Source of the DNA: Agromyces protaetiae
Lineage (GTDB): Bacteria > Actinomycetota > Actinomycetes > Actinomycetales > Microbacteriaceae
DNA: 64,000 bases
Assembly (NCBI RefSeq): GCF_030866785.1
Contig: NZ_CP133018.1
Span: 3,038,001 to 3,102,000, forward strand
Reading direction: 5' to 3'
A program made the position numbers and the translations under genes. Positions 1-9,123 of this stretch are shown one piece after another. Every line of letters starts with the position of its first letter. Positions within the stretch are counted from its first letter, which is position 1. Below the pieces are notes generated by a model. It had not been told where the DNA came from. It made no database searches and was given only the letters and a program-made list of their open reading frames with translations.

Positions 1-358
1 AGACGAGCACCAGGATGCCCGTGATCACGGCCCAACCGAGGTCGACCCCGCGCACGATCGGCCAGAGCCAGCCGAGGTCGCCGATGACCTGGTAGATCGA
101 CTGCGGGATCCAGAGCACCACGAACGCGATCATGAGGCGCGCGGGCAGGGGCGACGGCCCCGTCGCCCACGCGATGCCCGCGCACGCGGCGAACACGAGC
201 GGCACCATGGCGTGCAGCGCGACATACGACCCCTCGTCGCGTTCGGACAGCGGCGTCGCGAGGTATCCGGTGACCTCCATCGCGAGGCTGAGCGCGACCG
301 CCGCCGCGATGATCGCGGCGCGCAGCGCGATGCGCCGTTTCCGGCCGGGCGCCATCAT
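1..358 (-). CDS. Membrane protein, 5' part only; probable sensor kinase partner of the adjacent response regulator
   Basis: Only the first 119 codons are inside the window; the gene runs off the left edge. It starts with two consecutive ATG codons (358 or 355), 15 bases after the stop of the response regulator gene. The visible protein has a short basic start (KRRIALR) followed by about four hydrophobic segments separated by short loops. No catalytic domain is visible. Actinobacterial NarL-type regulators are usually encoded beside a membrane histidine kinase, and the tight spacing implies co-transcription, so a kinase input domain is the best inference. It could equally be an unrelated membrane protein. 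Confidence 0.6.
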   Translation of the reverse strand, partial: MMAPGRKRRIALRAAIIAAAVALSLAMEVTGYLATPLSERDEGSYVALHAMVPLVFAACAGIAWATGPSPLPARLMIAFVVLWIPQSIYQVIGDLGWLWPIVRGVDLGWAVITGILVLV

Positions 359-373
359 GCCGTCAGTCTCCGC

Positions 374-1042
374 TCACCTCGCGCCGAGCAGGGTCAGCAC
401 CGCGAGCACCCGGCGGTGGTGCTCGGGCGACTCTTCGAGGTCGAGCTTCTGCAGGATGCTCCGCACATGGGTCTCGACGGTCTTGAGGCCGAGGAAGAGG
501 GTCTGCGCGATGCCGCCGTTCGAATAGCCCTGCGCCATCAGCTCGAGCACCGAGCGTTCGCGTTCGGTGAGCCGCGCGAGCGGGTCGTCGGCGCGCGTGC
601 GGCGCACGAGCTGCTCGACGACCTCGGGGTCGACGACCGAGCCGCCGTCGGCGACGGTCTCGACCGCACGGACCAGCGTCTGCGGCTCGCTCACGCGCTC
701 CTTCAGCAGGTATCCGGTGCCGCTGCCCGCACCCATGACCCGTAGCGCATACTCGGGCGTCGCGTACATCGACAGCAGCAGCACGCCGATCTTCGAACCC
801 GAGGCCCGCAGCGACTCGAGCGCGACGATGCCCTCGTCGCGGAAGCTGGGTGGCATCCGGATGTCGAGGACCGCCACATCGATCTCGTCGGCGCGCACGA
901 CCTCGAGCAGTTCGTCGCCCGTGCCGACCGACGCGACCACGTCGATGCCGCCGCCCTCGAGCACCTTCTGGATGCCCTCGCGGAGCAGCAGCGCGTCGTC
1001 GGCCACCGCCACCCTGAGCGGGGATCTCGTTCCGTCGGCCAT
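374..1042 (-). CDS. NarL/FixJ-family two-component response regulator
   Basis: A 222-aa protein with an N-terminal receiver domain and a C-terminal LuxR-type helix-turn-helix. The acidic pair is in VAVADD near residues 11-16, the predicted phospho-acceptor Asp is in AVLDIRMP, and the conserved Ser/Lys region follows. The HTH has the usual LTERERSVLELMAQG start and KTVETHV recognition helix. The frame is open for a further 130 codons upstream, but only ATG 1042 begins directly at a normal receiver-domain start. It probably controls transcription after phosphorylation by the membrane protein encoded just downstream. Targets cannot be inferred. Confidence 0.93.
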   Translation of the reverse strand: MADGTRSPLRVAVADDALLLREGIQKVLEGGGIDVVASVGTGDELLEVVRADEIDVAVLDIRMPPSFRDEGIVALESLRASGSKIGVLLLSMYATPEYALRVMGAGSGTGYLLKERVSEPQTLVRAVETVADGGSVVDPEVVEQLVRRTRADDPLARLTERERSVLELMAQGYSNGGIAQTLFLGLKTVETHVRSILQKLDLEESPEHHRRVLAVLTLLGAR

Positions 1043-1232
1043 GGCCACTCCGTCTCGGTTGGACGCGCGCACGACCCCCGCAATCGGTCGCGGTATCTCG
1101 CGACTGTATCGCGTTCGACCCCCGGTCCGTGCACCCCGTTCAGGGGCCACACCGATGCGGCGGCCCGCACGGCGTGCCACGCTGGTCCTGCCCGCGGCGT
1201 GACCGTCGCCGCATGCACTCCGAGGAGCACGG

Positions 1233-4200
1233 ATGCCGCACGCCGCCGACGCCGCACGAGCACCACGTCCGATCGCGGTGCGGGCGGCCGCACCGGGGGT
1301 GCGGATCGACGAGCTGCTGCCCGAAGGCGCGCTTCCCGCGTCGGGTCGCACCCTGCGCGTCGCGCTCGCGATGCGCGGCGGCGTGAGCCTCGCGGTCTGG
1401 ATCGGCGGCGTCGCCGCCGAGCTGGATCTTCTGCGTCGCATCCGGCTCTTCGACGTCGGCGACGAGACCTGGGCGGTCGTCCCGACGACGCGCGGCGCCG
1501 ACCTGTCGCCGGCGGTCGAGGAACGGGTCGTCGTCTATGCGGGCCTGCTGGATCGGGCGGGGTACGACCGCGTCGAGATCGATCTGCTCGCGGGGGCCAG
1601 CGCCGGCGGGCTGAACGCCGTCGTCTACGCGGTCGCGCAGCGCGCGGGCGTCGCCCTCGACGGGTTGCTGCGCACCTGGGGGTCGGTCGGCGGCTTCTGG
1701 GGTCTGCTGCACGAACCGGGCACGTGGGGGCTCAGGGCGCCGCTGCGCGGCGAGGGCTACTTCCGGCGGCGGGTGTTCGCGGCGATCCGCGATCTGCATT
1801 CCTCGCCCGGCGGGCATCCCGACCTCGTGCCCGAGTACGTGAGCGTTGACCTCTCGGCGACCATGATCGATACGGCCGATCAGCTCGAGGAGGACGCCGC
1901 AGAGGGGCGTGGCCACTTCCGCTTCGTCGGCAGCGACGCCCACCATCTCGACAACCTCGTGCCGCGCCGCGGGGCGCTCGGCTACGAGGGCAAGGCGGCC
2001 GACGACCGGGCCCAGCTCTGGCATCTCGCGCTCGCGGCGCGGTCGACCTCGTCGCTCGCGGGCGGCTTCGAGCCCGCCGAGATCGCCTCCACCGAGTGGC
2101 CGGCCGAGGCGGCACGCGCGTCGAGCGTCGCCGAGCGCGACGACCTCCGATTCGCGTTCGCCGCGCATCGCGCCCGCTCGGGTGAGCCGTTCCGCGTCAT
2201 CGACGGCGCGGTGTTCGACAACGTGCCCATCGATCGCGCGCTCGCCGCCGCCAAGCTCCGTGCGAGCGACCGGCTCGCCGACCGCGTGCTCGTGTTCCTC
2301 GATCCCGAGCCCGACCCCGCCCTCGGCGGTCCTGCACCCTGGGACCCCGATGCGTCGCGCTTCTTCCGCGCCGTCGGCGCCATGTTCACCCGGAGCTTCC
2401 GTCGCGAGTCGGTCGCGCGCGAGGCCGCCGAACTGCAGCGCTTCAACGGGCAGCGGGCGCTCGAGACGGGGCGGCGTGACAGCGGTGCCGGTCTGCTCGC
2501 GTCGGCGAGCGCCGAGCCCGGCGAGGTCGATGCGCGCCGCCGGGCCTACGTGCGCGCCTCGGGCGCGGTCGTCGCCGAGCGGCTCGCCGAGGCACTCGGC
2601 CAGCCCTCGCTCTGGCAGCTGCGGTCCGCGGGCCGGCGCAGGCGGCGGTACACGCCCGTCGACCGCACGGCGCTCGCCGGGCTCGACGCTGCGGCGGCTG
2701 CGCGATACGCATACGAGGCCGACACGCGACCCGAGGTTGCGCTGCACGCACCGTTGGCGCTCGCCGACGCGGCGAACTGCGTGCTCGCCTGGACCCGCGA
2801 GCTCGAACGCGTGCCCGAGGCGCCCGGCGCGCGCCGCGGTCTCAGCCTGCCCGACGTGCGCCGCGACGCGTACGCCGCGCTGATCGACGCCGAGGGCTCG
2901 CTCGACGCCCTCACCGAGCGGGTGCTCGAGCACGTCCGCCGGACGCTGCCCCCGCACACCGCGCCGGCGCCGCCCGACCTCGCCGCCTGGGTCGAGCGCT
3001 GGGTCGCGGCCTCCGACCAGGTGGACACCGGCGCGCACTGGCGCGAGCTCGATGCGTGCGTCGCCGGCCTCGCGCTGCTGAGTCGCGAGGTCGACGCCGG
3101 CATGGATGCGCACACGCCGGCGGTCGCCGCGCGCTGGCGGCAGTCGCCGTGGCGCGCCGTCGCACTCGCCGACGTGGCGACCGAGGCCGCCGACCTGCCG
3201 CCGCTCGCCAATCCGATCGGCATCCCGGCCGCGCTCTCGCGCGTGGACTACTGGACCATCGGGGTCGATGAGCGCCCAGCGCATCAGGAGCGGTTCACCG
3301 CGCTCCTGGACGACCGCTTCCTCACGCGCCTGCAGACGACGATGCGCACCCCGGGCCTGCAGGCCGAGGAGGCGGCCGCGCGGCTCGCAGCTCCCGACCC
3401 CGACCCCATGGACCGCCAGACGAAGCTCGCAGGATACGGGTTCGGCAACTTCCTGGGATTCCTCGCGAGCCAGTGGCGCGTGAACGACTGGTGGTGGGGA
3501 CGGCTCGACGGGTCCGCCGGCATCGTGCGCATGCTCGCGACCCGCGTGCACGGGGTGGCCTCGGACGGACTCGTCGCGGCGGTCCAGGATGCGGTGCTCG
3601 CCCAGAGCGACGAGCCGCGGTTCCGCGACGGCGGGCTGTCGCCGCTCGACCCTGTTTCCACCGGCGGGCGAACGGATGCCTCGACGGCGGCCTCGGCTGA
3701 TGGCGCTGCCGGGGCGCACGCACCGGTGCGGGACGTGCGGGAGACCGCTGCGGCGACGGATGCCCCGCCCGAGGCCGACCGGATCCCGGCGCCCGCACCG
3801 CACTCTGCCGAGGGCGACGACCGGCGCGCCCGACTGCGGGCGGGCACCGACACGCTCTGGAACCTCGACCCCGGGTACCGGTTCGCGCTCGCGTCCCGCG
3901 CGCTCCGGCTCATCGACCGGGCCGCCATGCCGGTCAACCGGGTCCTCCGCACGGTGCTGCAGATCGTGCTCGCCACGCTGCGGCCCGTGCTGGTGGCCCT
4001 GCCCGCCGTCGCCGACCCGCCCCGGCTCGCGCTGGTCGCCGGCCTCTCGGCCGGGGTCGCGTGGCTGCTCACGTGGTCCGCGTTCGCGCCGACCGCCGGG
4101 TCGGTCGTCGCGGCCGTCGTCGTCACGGCGCTGCTCCTCGGGGTGCTGGCCGCGGGCGTCGTACGCTCCCGCCGACGCTGGGCCACGGTGATCGACGGCC

Positions 4201-4880
4201 TCGCCGGCCACCCGCGTCAGTCCGCCGCCGTGCGCGCCCGCGCCGGCTCCCGCTGGCCGCTCGCGCGCTACACGGTCGTCGCGATCGCGAGCCTCGTGCC
4301 GCTCGCCATCGCGATCGCGCGCGCGAACCTCGTCATGGCCGTGCTCTGCCTCGGCGTGTCGCTCGCGCTCACCGCGGTCGCGGTTCGGCAGGCGAGCGGC
4401 GCTCGGCAGGCCACGGTACGGCCGCGTCTGCTGCGGACCAACCTCATGTTCGCGGTGTTCGTCGTGCTCGGCGGGCTGCTCCCGCTCGCGCAGGTGCTCT
4501 GGGCGGAGCATCCGCTCGTGCCGTCGCTCGCGCGGGACGCCCTCGCGCCGCCCATGCGCTGGGACCTCGCGGTGCTCGCCGTCGGCGCCCTGCTGGTCGC
4601 GATGGCCCTCACCGTCGACTGGCTGCCGGTGCGTGTCGGTCGCACCGCCCGGCGCCGTACGCGCGGCATCGACTGGTTGACGGTCTCCGCGCTCTCGACC
4701 GCCGTCGCGCTCGTGTCCGCCGAACTCACGAGGCTCGCGATGGCGGACCGCCCCGAGCTGCACGCCGTCGCGACCGCCGTCGTGGTCTTCCTCGTCGTCT
4801 GGGGCAACCTCGTCTGGTGGCTCCCCGAGCTGCGCCGCCGCGAGCTCCCGAAGGCCGACACCGTCGTCCGCGCGCACTGA
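1233..4880 (+). CDS. Large patatin-like phospholipase-family protein with DUF3376-like region and multi-spanning C-terminus
   Basis: A 1215-aa protein. The N-terminal third is a patatin-like lipid acyl hydrolase domain: a glycine-rich oxyanion-hole segment (RGGVSLAVWIGG, about residues 48-59), the nucleophile elbow GASAGG with Ser123, and the catalytic Asp in DGAVFDN at Asp324. Long patatin-related proteins with a DUF3376-type middle region are known in actinobacteria, and the length fits. From about residue 920 there are roughly seven hydrophobic segments, so the protein is probably anchored in the membrane with the hydrolase in the cytoplasm. A GAGGAG ribosome site lies six bases before ATG 1233. 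It is divergent from the response regulator gene. Substrate unknown; a membrane-lipid hydrolase is the likely role. Confidence 0.85.
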   Translation: MPHAADAARAPRPIAVRAAAPGVRIDELLPEGALPASGRTLRVALAMRGGVSLAVWIGGVAAELDLLRRIRLFDVGDETWAVVPTTRGADLSPAVEERVVVYAGLLDRAGYDRVEIDLLAGASAGGLNAVVYAVAQRAGVALDGLLRTWGSVGGFWGLLHEPGTWGLRAPLRGEGYFRRRVFAAIRDLHSSPGGHPDLVPEYVSVDLSATMIDTADQLEEDAAEGRGHFRFVGSDAHHLDNLVPRRGALGYEGKAADDRAQLWHLALAARSTSSLAGGFEPAEIASTEWPAEAARASSVAERDDLRFAFAAHRARSGEPFRVIDGAVFDNVPIDRALAAAKLRASDRLADRVLVFLDPEPDPALGGPAPWDPDASRFFRAVGAMFTRSFRRESVAREAAELQRFNGQRALETGRRDSGAGLLASASAEPGEVDARRRAYVRASGAVVAERLAEALGQPSLWQLRSAGRRRRRYTPVDRTALAGLDAAAAARYAYEADTRPEVALHAPLALADAANCVLAWTRELERVPEAPGARRGLSLPDVRRDAYAALIDAEGSLDALTERVLEHVRRTLPPHTAPAPPDLAAWVERWVAASDQVDTGAHWRELDACVAGLALLSREVDAGMDAHTPAVAARWRQSPWRAVALADVATEAADLPPLANPIGIPAALSRVDYWTIGVDERPAHQERFTALLDDRFLTRLQTTMRTPGLQAEEAAARLAAPDPDPMDRQTKLAGYGFGNFLGFLASQWRVNDWWWGRLDGSAGIVRMLATRVHGVASDGLVAAVQDAVLAQSDEPRFRDGGLSPLDPVSTGGRTDASTAASADGAAGAHAPVRDVRETAAATDAPPEADRIPAPAPHSAEGDDRRARLRAGTDTLWNLDPGYRFALASRALRLIDRAAMPVNRVLRTVLQIVLATLRPVLVALPAVADPPRLALVAGLSAGVAWLLTWSAFAPTAGSVVAAVVVTALLLGVLAAGVVRSRRRWATVIDGLAGHPRQSAAVRARAGSRWPLARYTVVAIASLVPLAIAIARANLVMAVLCLGVSLALTAVAVRQASGARQATVRPRLLRTNLMFAVFVVLGGLLPLAQVLWAEHPLVPSLARDALAPPMRWDLAVLAVGALLVAMALTVDWLPVRVGRTARRRTRGIDWLTVSALSTAVALVSAELTRLAMADRPELHAVATAVVVFLVVWGNLVWWLPELRRRELPKADTVVRAH

Positions 4881-5021
4881 CCCACGCCCGCCCCGTGCCC
4901 GTCCCGGCGTCCCGGCGTCCCGGCGTCCCGGCCCCACTGTCCCCGCCGCCGTCAGGCCCGCACCGTCCCCATCACCCCAGCCCTACGCGCGACACCACGC
5001 CACGATGTCGCGCGGATGCGC
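4881..5021. other. Convergent spacer with tandem TCCCGGCG repeat
   Basis: This 141-base spacer separates the 3' end of the patatin-like gene from the 3' end of the ABC exporter. It contains about four tandem copies of an 8-base unit (TCCCGGCG) near 4909-4940 and otherwise C-rich DNA. No clear terminator hairpin or gene is visible. Confidence 0.5.
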
Positions 5022-6830
5022 TCACACGAGCGAGTCGCGCCACGCCGCGTGCAGCGCGGCGAAGCGACCCGAGCCGGCGATCAGGTCGGCGGGGGCGCCG
5101 TCCTCGACGACACGGCCGTGCTCCATGACGAGCACCCGGTCGGCGATCGCGACGGTCGACAGCCGGTGCGCGATGATGACCGCGGTGCGCCCCGAGAGCA
5201 GCGTCTGCAGGGCGTCCTGCACGGCGCGCTCGCTCGGGATGTCGAGCGAGCTCGTGGCTTCGTCGAGGATCAGCACCGCCGGGTTCGCGAGGAACGCGCG
5301 CGCGAACGAGATCAGCTGGCGCTGACCGGCGCTCACCCGCCCGCCGCGCTTGTTGACGTCGGTGTCGTATCCGTTCGGCAGCGACTCGATGAACTCGTGC
5401 GCGCCGACCGCCTTCGCCGCGCGCACGATCTCCTCGAACGGCGCGTCGGGCCGGCCGAGTCCGATGTTGTCGGCCACCGACCCCGAGAAGAGGTACGCCT
5501 CCTGCGTCACCATGACGATCGCCCGGCGCAGGTCCTTCGGGTGCAGGTCGCGCAGATCGACGCCGTCGAGGGTGACCTGCCCGTCGCTCGGGTCGTAGAA
5601 CCGGGCGATGAGCTTCGCGAGCGTCGATTTGCCGGCGCCGGTCGAGCCGACGAGCGCGATCGTCTGGCCGGCCGGCAGCTCCAGGTCGAAGCGCGGCAGG
5701 ATGACCCGGTCGGCGGTGTACGCGAACTCGACGCCATCGAACCGGACGTTGCCCTCGGCGGTCCACAGATCGACCGGTCGCACAGGGTCGGGGACGCTCG
5801 GCTCCTCCTCGAGCACGCCCGAGATCTTCTCGAGGGCGCTCGCCGCCGACTGGTACGAGTTGTAGAACATGGCGAGCTCTTCCATCGGATCGTAGAACCG
5901 CTTCGTGTAGAGCACGGCCGCGAGCAGCACGCCGACCTCGAGCCCCGCGTCGATGACCCGGAAGCCGCCGATCAGCAGCACGACGGCGACGGCGGTGTTG
6001 CCGATGAGGGCGAGGGACGGGTTGTACACGGCGAAGAGGCCGAGCACGCGCGCGTTCACGTCGCGGTAGTCCTCGGTGAGCTCACCGAACTCGCGCTCGT
6101 TGCGCCGCTCCTTGCGGAAGGCCTGCACGGCCCGGATCCCGGTCATGGTCTCGACGAACTGCACGATGAGCCGCGCGCTCGCGACCCGTGAGCGCCGGAA
6201 CAGCTTCTGCGAGCGGACCTGGAACCACCGGGTCAGCGCCACCAGCGGCAGCAGGGTGACCATGAGCACGAGGCCTGACACCCAGTCGAGCCAGACCAGT
6301 GCGATCGCGGTGAACACCATGTACAGCACGCCGCGCACCAGCGCATTGATGCCCTCGTCGAGGAGCTCGCGGATCGCATCGAGGTCGCTCGTCTGCCGCG
6401 AGATGATGCGGCCCGACGTATACGACTCGTGGAACTCCAGCGACAGCTTCTGGGTGTGCAGGAACACGCGCGTCCGCAGGTCGATGAGGACGGCCTGGCT
6501 GATGCGTGCCGCGAGCCGGATGTACCAGGCCATGAGGAACGCGCCGGCGACGCCGGTGAGCAGGAAGGCGAGCCCCGCCGCCCCGACCGGCATCCAGTCC
6601 TGTTCGAGCAGCGCAGGAAGCCCCTGATCGAGGCCGTACGCGATGATCGCCGGCCCGGCGACCTGCGCCGCGGTCGAGACGACCACGATCGTCAGCGTGA
6701 GCCACAGGATGCGCCGTTGCGGCCCGAGCAGCGAGCCGAGCAGGCGCAGACTCCGGCGGCGGATCTGCCGCGACTCGACTTTCGTGTACTCGTGGCGTTC
6801 CTCGCCCTGCACGCCGAAGACGGTGCTCAT
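5022..6830 (-). CDS. ABC exporter half-transporter, second subunit (type IV fold, MDR-like)
   Basis: A 602-aa fused membrane and ATPase protein: six-helix transmembrane domain in about the first 330 residues, then the nucleotide-binding domain. Visible motifs are Walker [10 protein letters not shown], Walker B plus catalytic Glu in [10 protein letters not shown], and the switch His in IAHRLST. The ABC signature reads SAGQ instead of SGGQ. ATG 6830 overlaps the stop of the upstream exporter gene by four bases (ATGA), so the two are translationally coupled and should form a heterodimer. The altered signature sits opposite the degenerate Walker B of the partner. Substrate cannot be read from sequence; drugs, lipids or peptides are possible. 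Confidence 0.93.
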   Translation of the reverse strand: MSTVFGVQGEERHEYTKVESRQIRRRSLRLLGSLLGPQRRILWLTLTIVVVSTAAQVAGPAIIAYGLDQGLPALLEQDWMPVGAAGLAFLLTGVAGAFLMAWYIRLAARISQAVLIDLRTRVFLHTQKLSLEFHESYTSGRIISRQTSDLDAIRELLDEGINALVRGVLYMVFTAIALVWLDWVSGLVLMVTLLPLVALTRWFQVRSQKLFRRSRVASARLIVQFVETMTGIRAVQAFRKERRNEREFGELTEDYRDVNARVLGLFAVYNPSLALIGNTAVAVVLLIGGFRVIDAGLEVGVLLAAVLYTKRFYDPMEELAMFYNSYQSAASALEKISGVLEEEPSVPDPVRPVDLWTAEGNVRFDGVEFAYTADRVILPRFDLELPAGQTIALVGSTGAGKSTLAKLIARFYDPSDGQVTLDGVDLRDLHPKDLRRAIVMVTQEAYLFSGSVADNIGLGRPDAPFEEIVRAAKAVGAHEFIESLPNGYDTDVNKRGGRVSAGQRQLISFARAFLANPAVLILDEATSSLDIPSERAVQDALQTLLSGRTAVIIAHRLSTVAIADRVLVMEHGRVVEDGAPADLIAGSGRFAALHAAWRDSLV

Positions 6831-8764
6831 CGGAGGACCTCCCTCTGGTCGTCGTGGTCGTCGGCGGGAACGGCGGTCTGGCCGGCAGGTCCCGCGTCGA
6901 TGAGATCGGATGCCTCGGCCTGCGCCTGTCGCGCCTCGTCCTCGAGGCTCGAGATGACGAATCGGTAGTGCTCGGATACGCGGAGCAGCTCGGCGTGCGT
7001 GCCGACGGCCGTGATGCGGCCCTCCTCGAGCAGCGCGACCCGGTCGGCGAGCATGACCGTCGACGGGCGGTGCGCCACGATGAGCGCGGTCGTGTCCGCG
7101 AGCACGGTCCGCAGTTCCTGCTCGACGCGTTCCTCGGTCGCGACGTCGAGCGCCGAGAGCGGGTCGTCGAGCACCAGCACGGCGGGATCGGCCGCGACCG
7201 CGCGCGCGAGCGCGAGGCGTTGCCGCTGCCCGCCCGACAGGCTCATGCCCTCTTCTCCGACCTTCGTCTGGAGGCCGTCGGGCAGGTCGTACGCGAAGCC
7301 GGCCTGCGCGATCCGCAGGGCCTCGTGCAGCACGCGGTCGGCCTCGCTGCGCACGTCGGGAGCGTCGCCCGCCAGCTCGGGGCGACCGAGCAGCACGTTG
7401 TCGCGCACCGAGGCGCTGAACAGCGTGGCGTCCTCGAACGCCATCGCGATGTGCGAACGGAGCTCCTCGCGCGTCAGCGCGCGGACATCCACACCGTCGA
7501 GGGTCACCGCTCCCCCGGTGACGTCGTAGAGCCGCGTCGTGAGCGCCGTCATGGTGGTCTTGCCCGAACCCGTGAGCCCGACGAGGGCCATGGTCTCGCC
7601 GGGTTGCAGCACGAGGTCGATGCCGTCGAGCAGGTCGCCGAACCGCTCGGGCGAGTCCTGGTACCTGAAGTGCACCGCGTCGAACGCGAGCTCGCCGCGC
7701 GGGCGCTCGACGCGCACAGGCCGCTCGGGGTCGGTCACCTGGTTCTGTTCGTCGAGGATGTCGAAGTAGCGGTCGGTCGCGGTGCGCGCGTCGAGCGAGA
7801 ACGCGAGCAGGAAGCCGATCGACTCGATCGGCCACGCGAGGACCGTCGCGGTCGCGAAGAACGCCACGAGCTGGCCCACCGAGAGATGTCCCTGTGACGC
7901 CAGCCACACGCCGAGCACGAGGCACAATGCGAGCGCGACCGCGGGCACGAGCAGGAGCCACACCCAGATGCTCGCGTCGAGCCTCGCCTTCTCCATCTCG
8001 GTCGAGCGGAGCGTCTCGGCCCGCGCACGGAACGTGCTCAGCGCGTGCTTGCCGCGCCCGAACGCCTTCAGCACCCGGATGCCGTGCACCGACTCCTCGA
8101 CGGCCGTCGCGAGGTCGCCGGACTGGTCCTGACTGCGGCGCGAGACCTCCGAGTAGCGGCCCTCGAAGCGGTAGCCCACGACCCAGAGCGGGATCGCACA
8201 GAGGAAGAAGACGAGGCCGAGCAGCCAGCTCATCGAGATGAGGATGGCGATGCCGACGACGATCACGATGAGGTTCACGACGAGGAGCACCAGCCCGAAC
8301 GCGAGCCACCGGCGGATCAGACCGAGATCCGTCACGGCGCGCGACAGCAACTGGCCGCTCGGCCACCGGTCGTGGAAGCTCACGGGGAGGTCCTGCAACT
8401 TGGCGTACAACGCGTTGCGCATCCGCGCCTCGACGCGTGTCGTCGGCGTGAGCACGAGCCAGCGGCGGAGCGCGAACATGATCGCCTCGGCCGCGCCCAG
8501 CCCGAACACGAGCAGCGCGAGCGGCACGACCGCCGCGCGGTCGCCGTCGGTCAGCGGCCCGTCGACGATGCTCTGCAGCACCTGCGGGATGGCCAGGGCG
8601 ATGAGCTGCGCGACGAGTGCCGCGGCCGCGCTGCCGATGAGGGCGGGCATGGCCGGGCGGGCGTAGGCGCGCAGCCGCCAGAGCGCGCGGATCGAGCTCG
8701 TACGCGCGGCGGTCTGCGCCGCGTGGTCGCGCGGCGGTGGCTGGTGGTCGGCGATGACGGTCAA
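6827..8764 (-). CDS. ABC exporter half-transporter, first subunit (type IV fold, degenerate site)
   Basis: A 645-aa half-transporter with an N-terminal six-helix domain and C-terminal ATPase. Walker A is GLTGSGKTT and the signature LSGGQ is intact, but the residue after Walker B is Asp rather than Glu ([12 protein letters not shown]). This is the usual mark of the non-catalytic site in heterodimeric exporters. Translation appears to begin at TTG 8764, behind GGAAGGA. It is the first exporter gene after a leader of about 300 bases holding a candidate small peptide, and it overlaps the second subunit by four bases. The last 40 residues are rich in Ala, Asp and Glu and contain one GGATGCCTCG motif copy. 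Confidence 0.92.
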   Translation of the reverse strand: MTVIADHQPPPRDHAAQTAARTSSIRALWRLRAYARPAMPALIGSAAAALVAQLIALAIPQVLQSIVDGPLTDGDRAAVVPLALLVFGLGAAEAIMFALRRWLVLTPTTRVEARMRNALYAKLQDLPVSFHDRWPSGQLLSRAVTDLGLIRRWLAFGLVLLVVNLIVIVVGIAILISMSWLLGLVFFLCAIPLWVVGYRFEGRYSEVSRRSQDQSGDLATAVEESVHGIRVLKAFGRGKHALSTFRARAETLRSTEMEKARLDASIWVWLLLVPAVALALCLVLGVWLASQGHLSVGQLVAFFATATVLAWPIESIGFLLAFSLDARTATDRYFDILDEQNQVTDPERPVRVERPRGELAFDAVHFRYQDSPERFGDLLDGIDLVLQPGETMALVGLTGSGKTTMTALTTRLYDVTGGAVTLDGVDVRALTREELRSHIAMAFEDATLFSASVRDNVLLGRPELAGDAPDVRSEADRVLHEALRIAQAGFAYDLPDGLQTKVGEEGMSLSGGQRQRLALARAVAADPAVLVLDDPLSALDVATEERVEQELRTVLADTTALIVAHRPSTVMLADRVALLEEGRITAVGTHAELLRVSEHYRFVISSLEDEARQAQAEASDLIDAGPAGQTAVPADDHDDQREVLR

Positions 8765-8910
8765 GCCGGGTCCTTCCGAGGGCGCTCGCGCGCGTCAGGC
8801 GCGTCGAGCCGATGAGACGAGGGGTGCACGCGGTCGCTGAAGCGACGTCGCGCAGCGTGGCGCGTGCAGTGGTCCGCCGGAGCCAGCGGCACGGGAGGCT
8901 GGCGGAAGCG

Positions 8911-9015
8911 CTAGCGGGACGGTTTCGCGAAGACGGGCGTGGGCAGAGCCGCCGGCGAGCGAAGCGCAGCGCCGAGTGCCGCCACCGTGCGGGCGTCGAG
9001 GTCGGCTGTCTGCAT
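8911..9015 (-). CDS. Candidate 34-aa leader peptide upstream of ABC exporter
   Basis: A 34-codon open frame starts at ATG 9015 and ends at TAG 8911. It is preceded by AGGAGG six bases before the start, one of the best ribosome sites in the window. It lies about 60 bases after a good promoter and 146 bases before the exporter start. The peptide starts [10 protein letters not shown] and ends FAKPSR. It uses several codons uncommon in this genome (ACA, GCT, CTT, AAA). A leader peptide that couples ribosome stalling to exporter expression is the inference. A free-standing small protein or chance frame cannot be excluded. Confidence 0.5.
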   Translation of the reverse strand: MQTADLDARTVAALGAALRSPAALPTPVFAKPSR

Positions 9016-9074
9016 GATTGTCCTCCTGCGTCGTCATCTTCGGCCGAGATGGATCGCACCGCGGCCAGCCTTAC

Positions 9075-9104
9075 AGACTAGAGAACTTCCCGGTCCGACC
9101 GCAA
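9075..9104 (-). promoter_or_regulatory. Probable promoter of leader peptide-ABC exporter operon
   Basis: On the minus strand TTGCGG (9104-9099) and TAGTCT (9080-9075) are separated by 18 bases, fitting a housekeeping sigma promoter with a TAnnnT -10 element. Transcription would start near 9068, leaving an untranslated stretch of about 50 bases before the leader peptide and about 300 before the exporter. Confidence 0.5.
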
Positions 9105-9123
9105 GAAGAGTTTGACCGGGCTG

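Noticed and set aside
1140..4937. Continuous 1265-codon open frame on the minus strand opposite the patatin-like gene
   Set aside because: High-GC codon bias leaves long antisense frames open; the product is Arg/Gly/His-rich without any domain, while the plus strand encodes a clear family.
6831..9059. Long N-terminal extension in frame with the second exporter subunit
   Set aside because: It runs through the first subunit gene in another frame; the real start is ATG 6830 with a four-base overlap.
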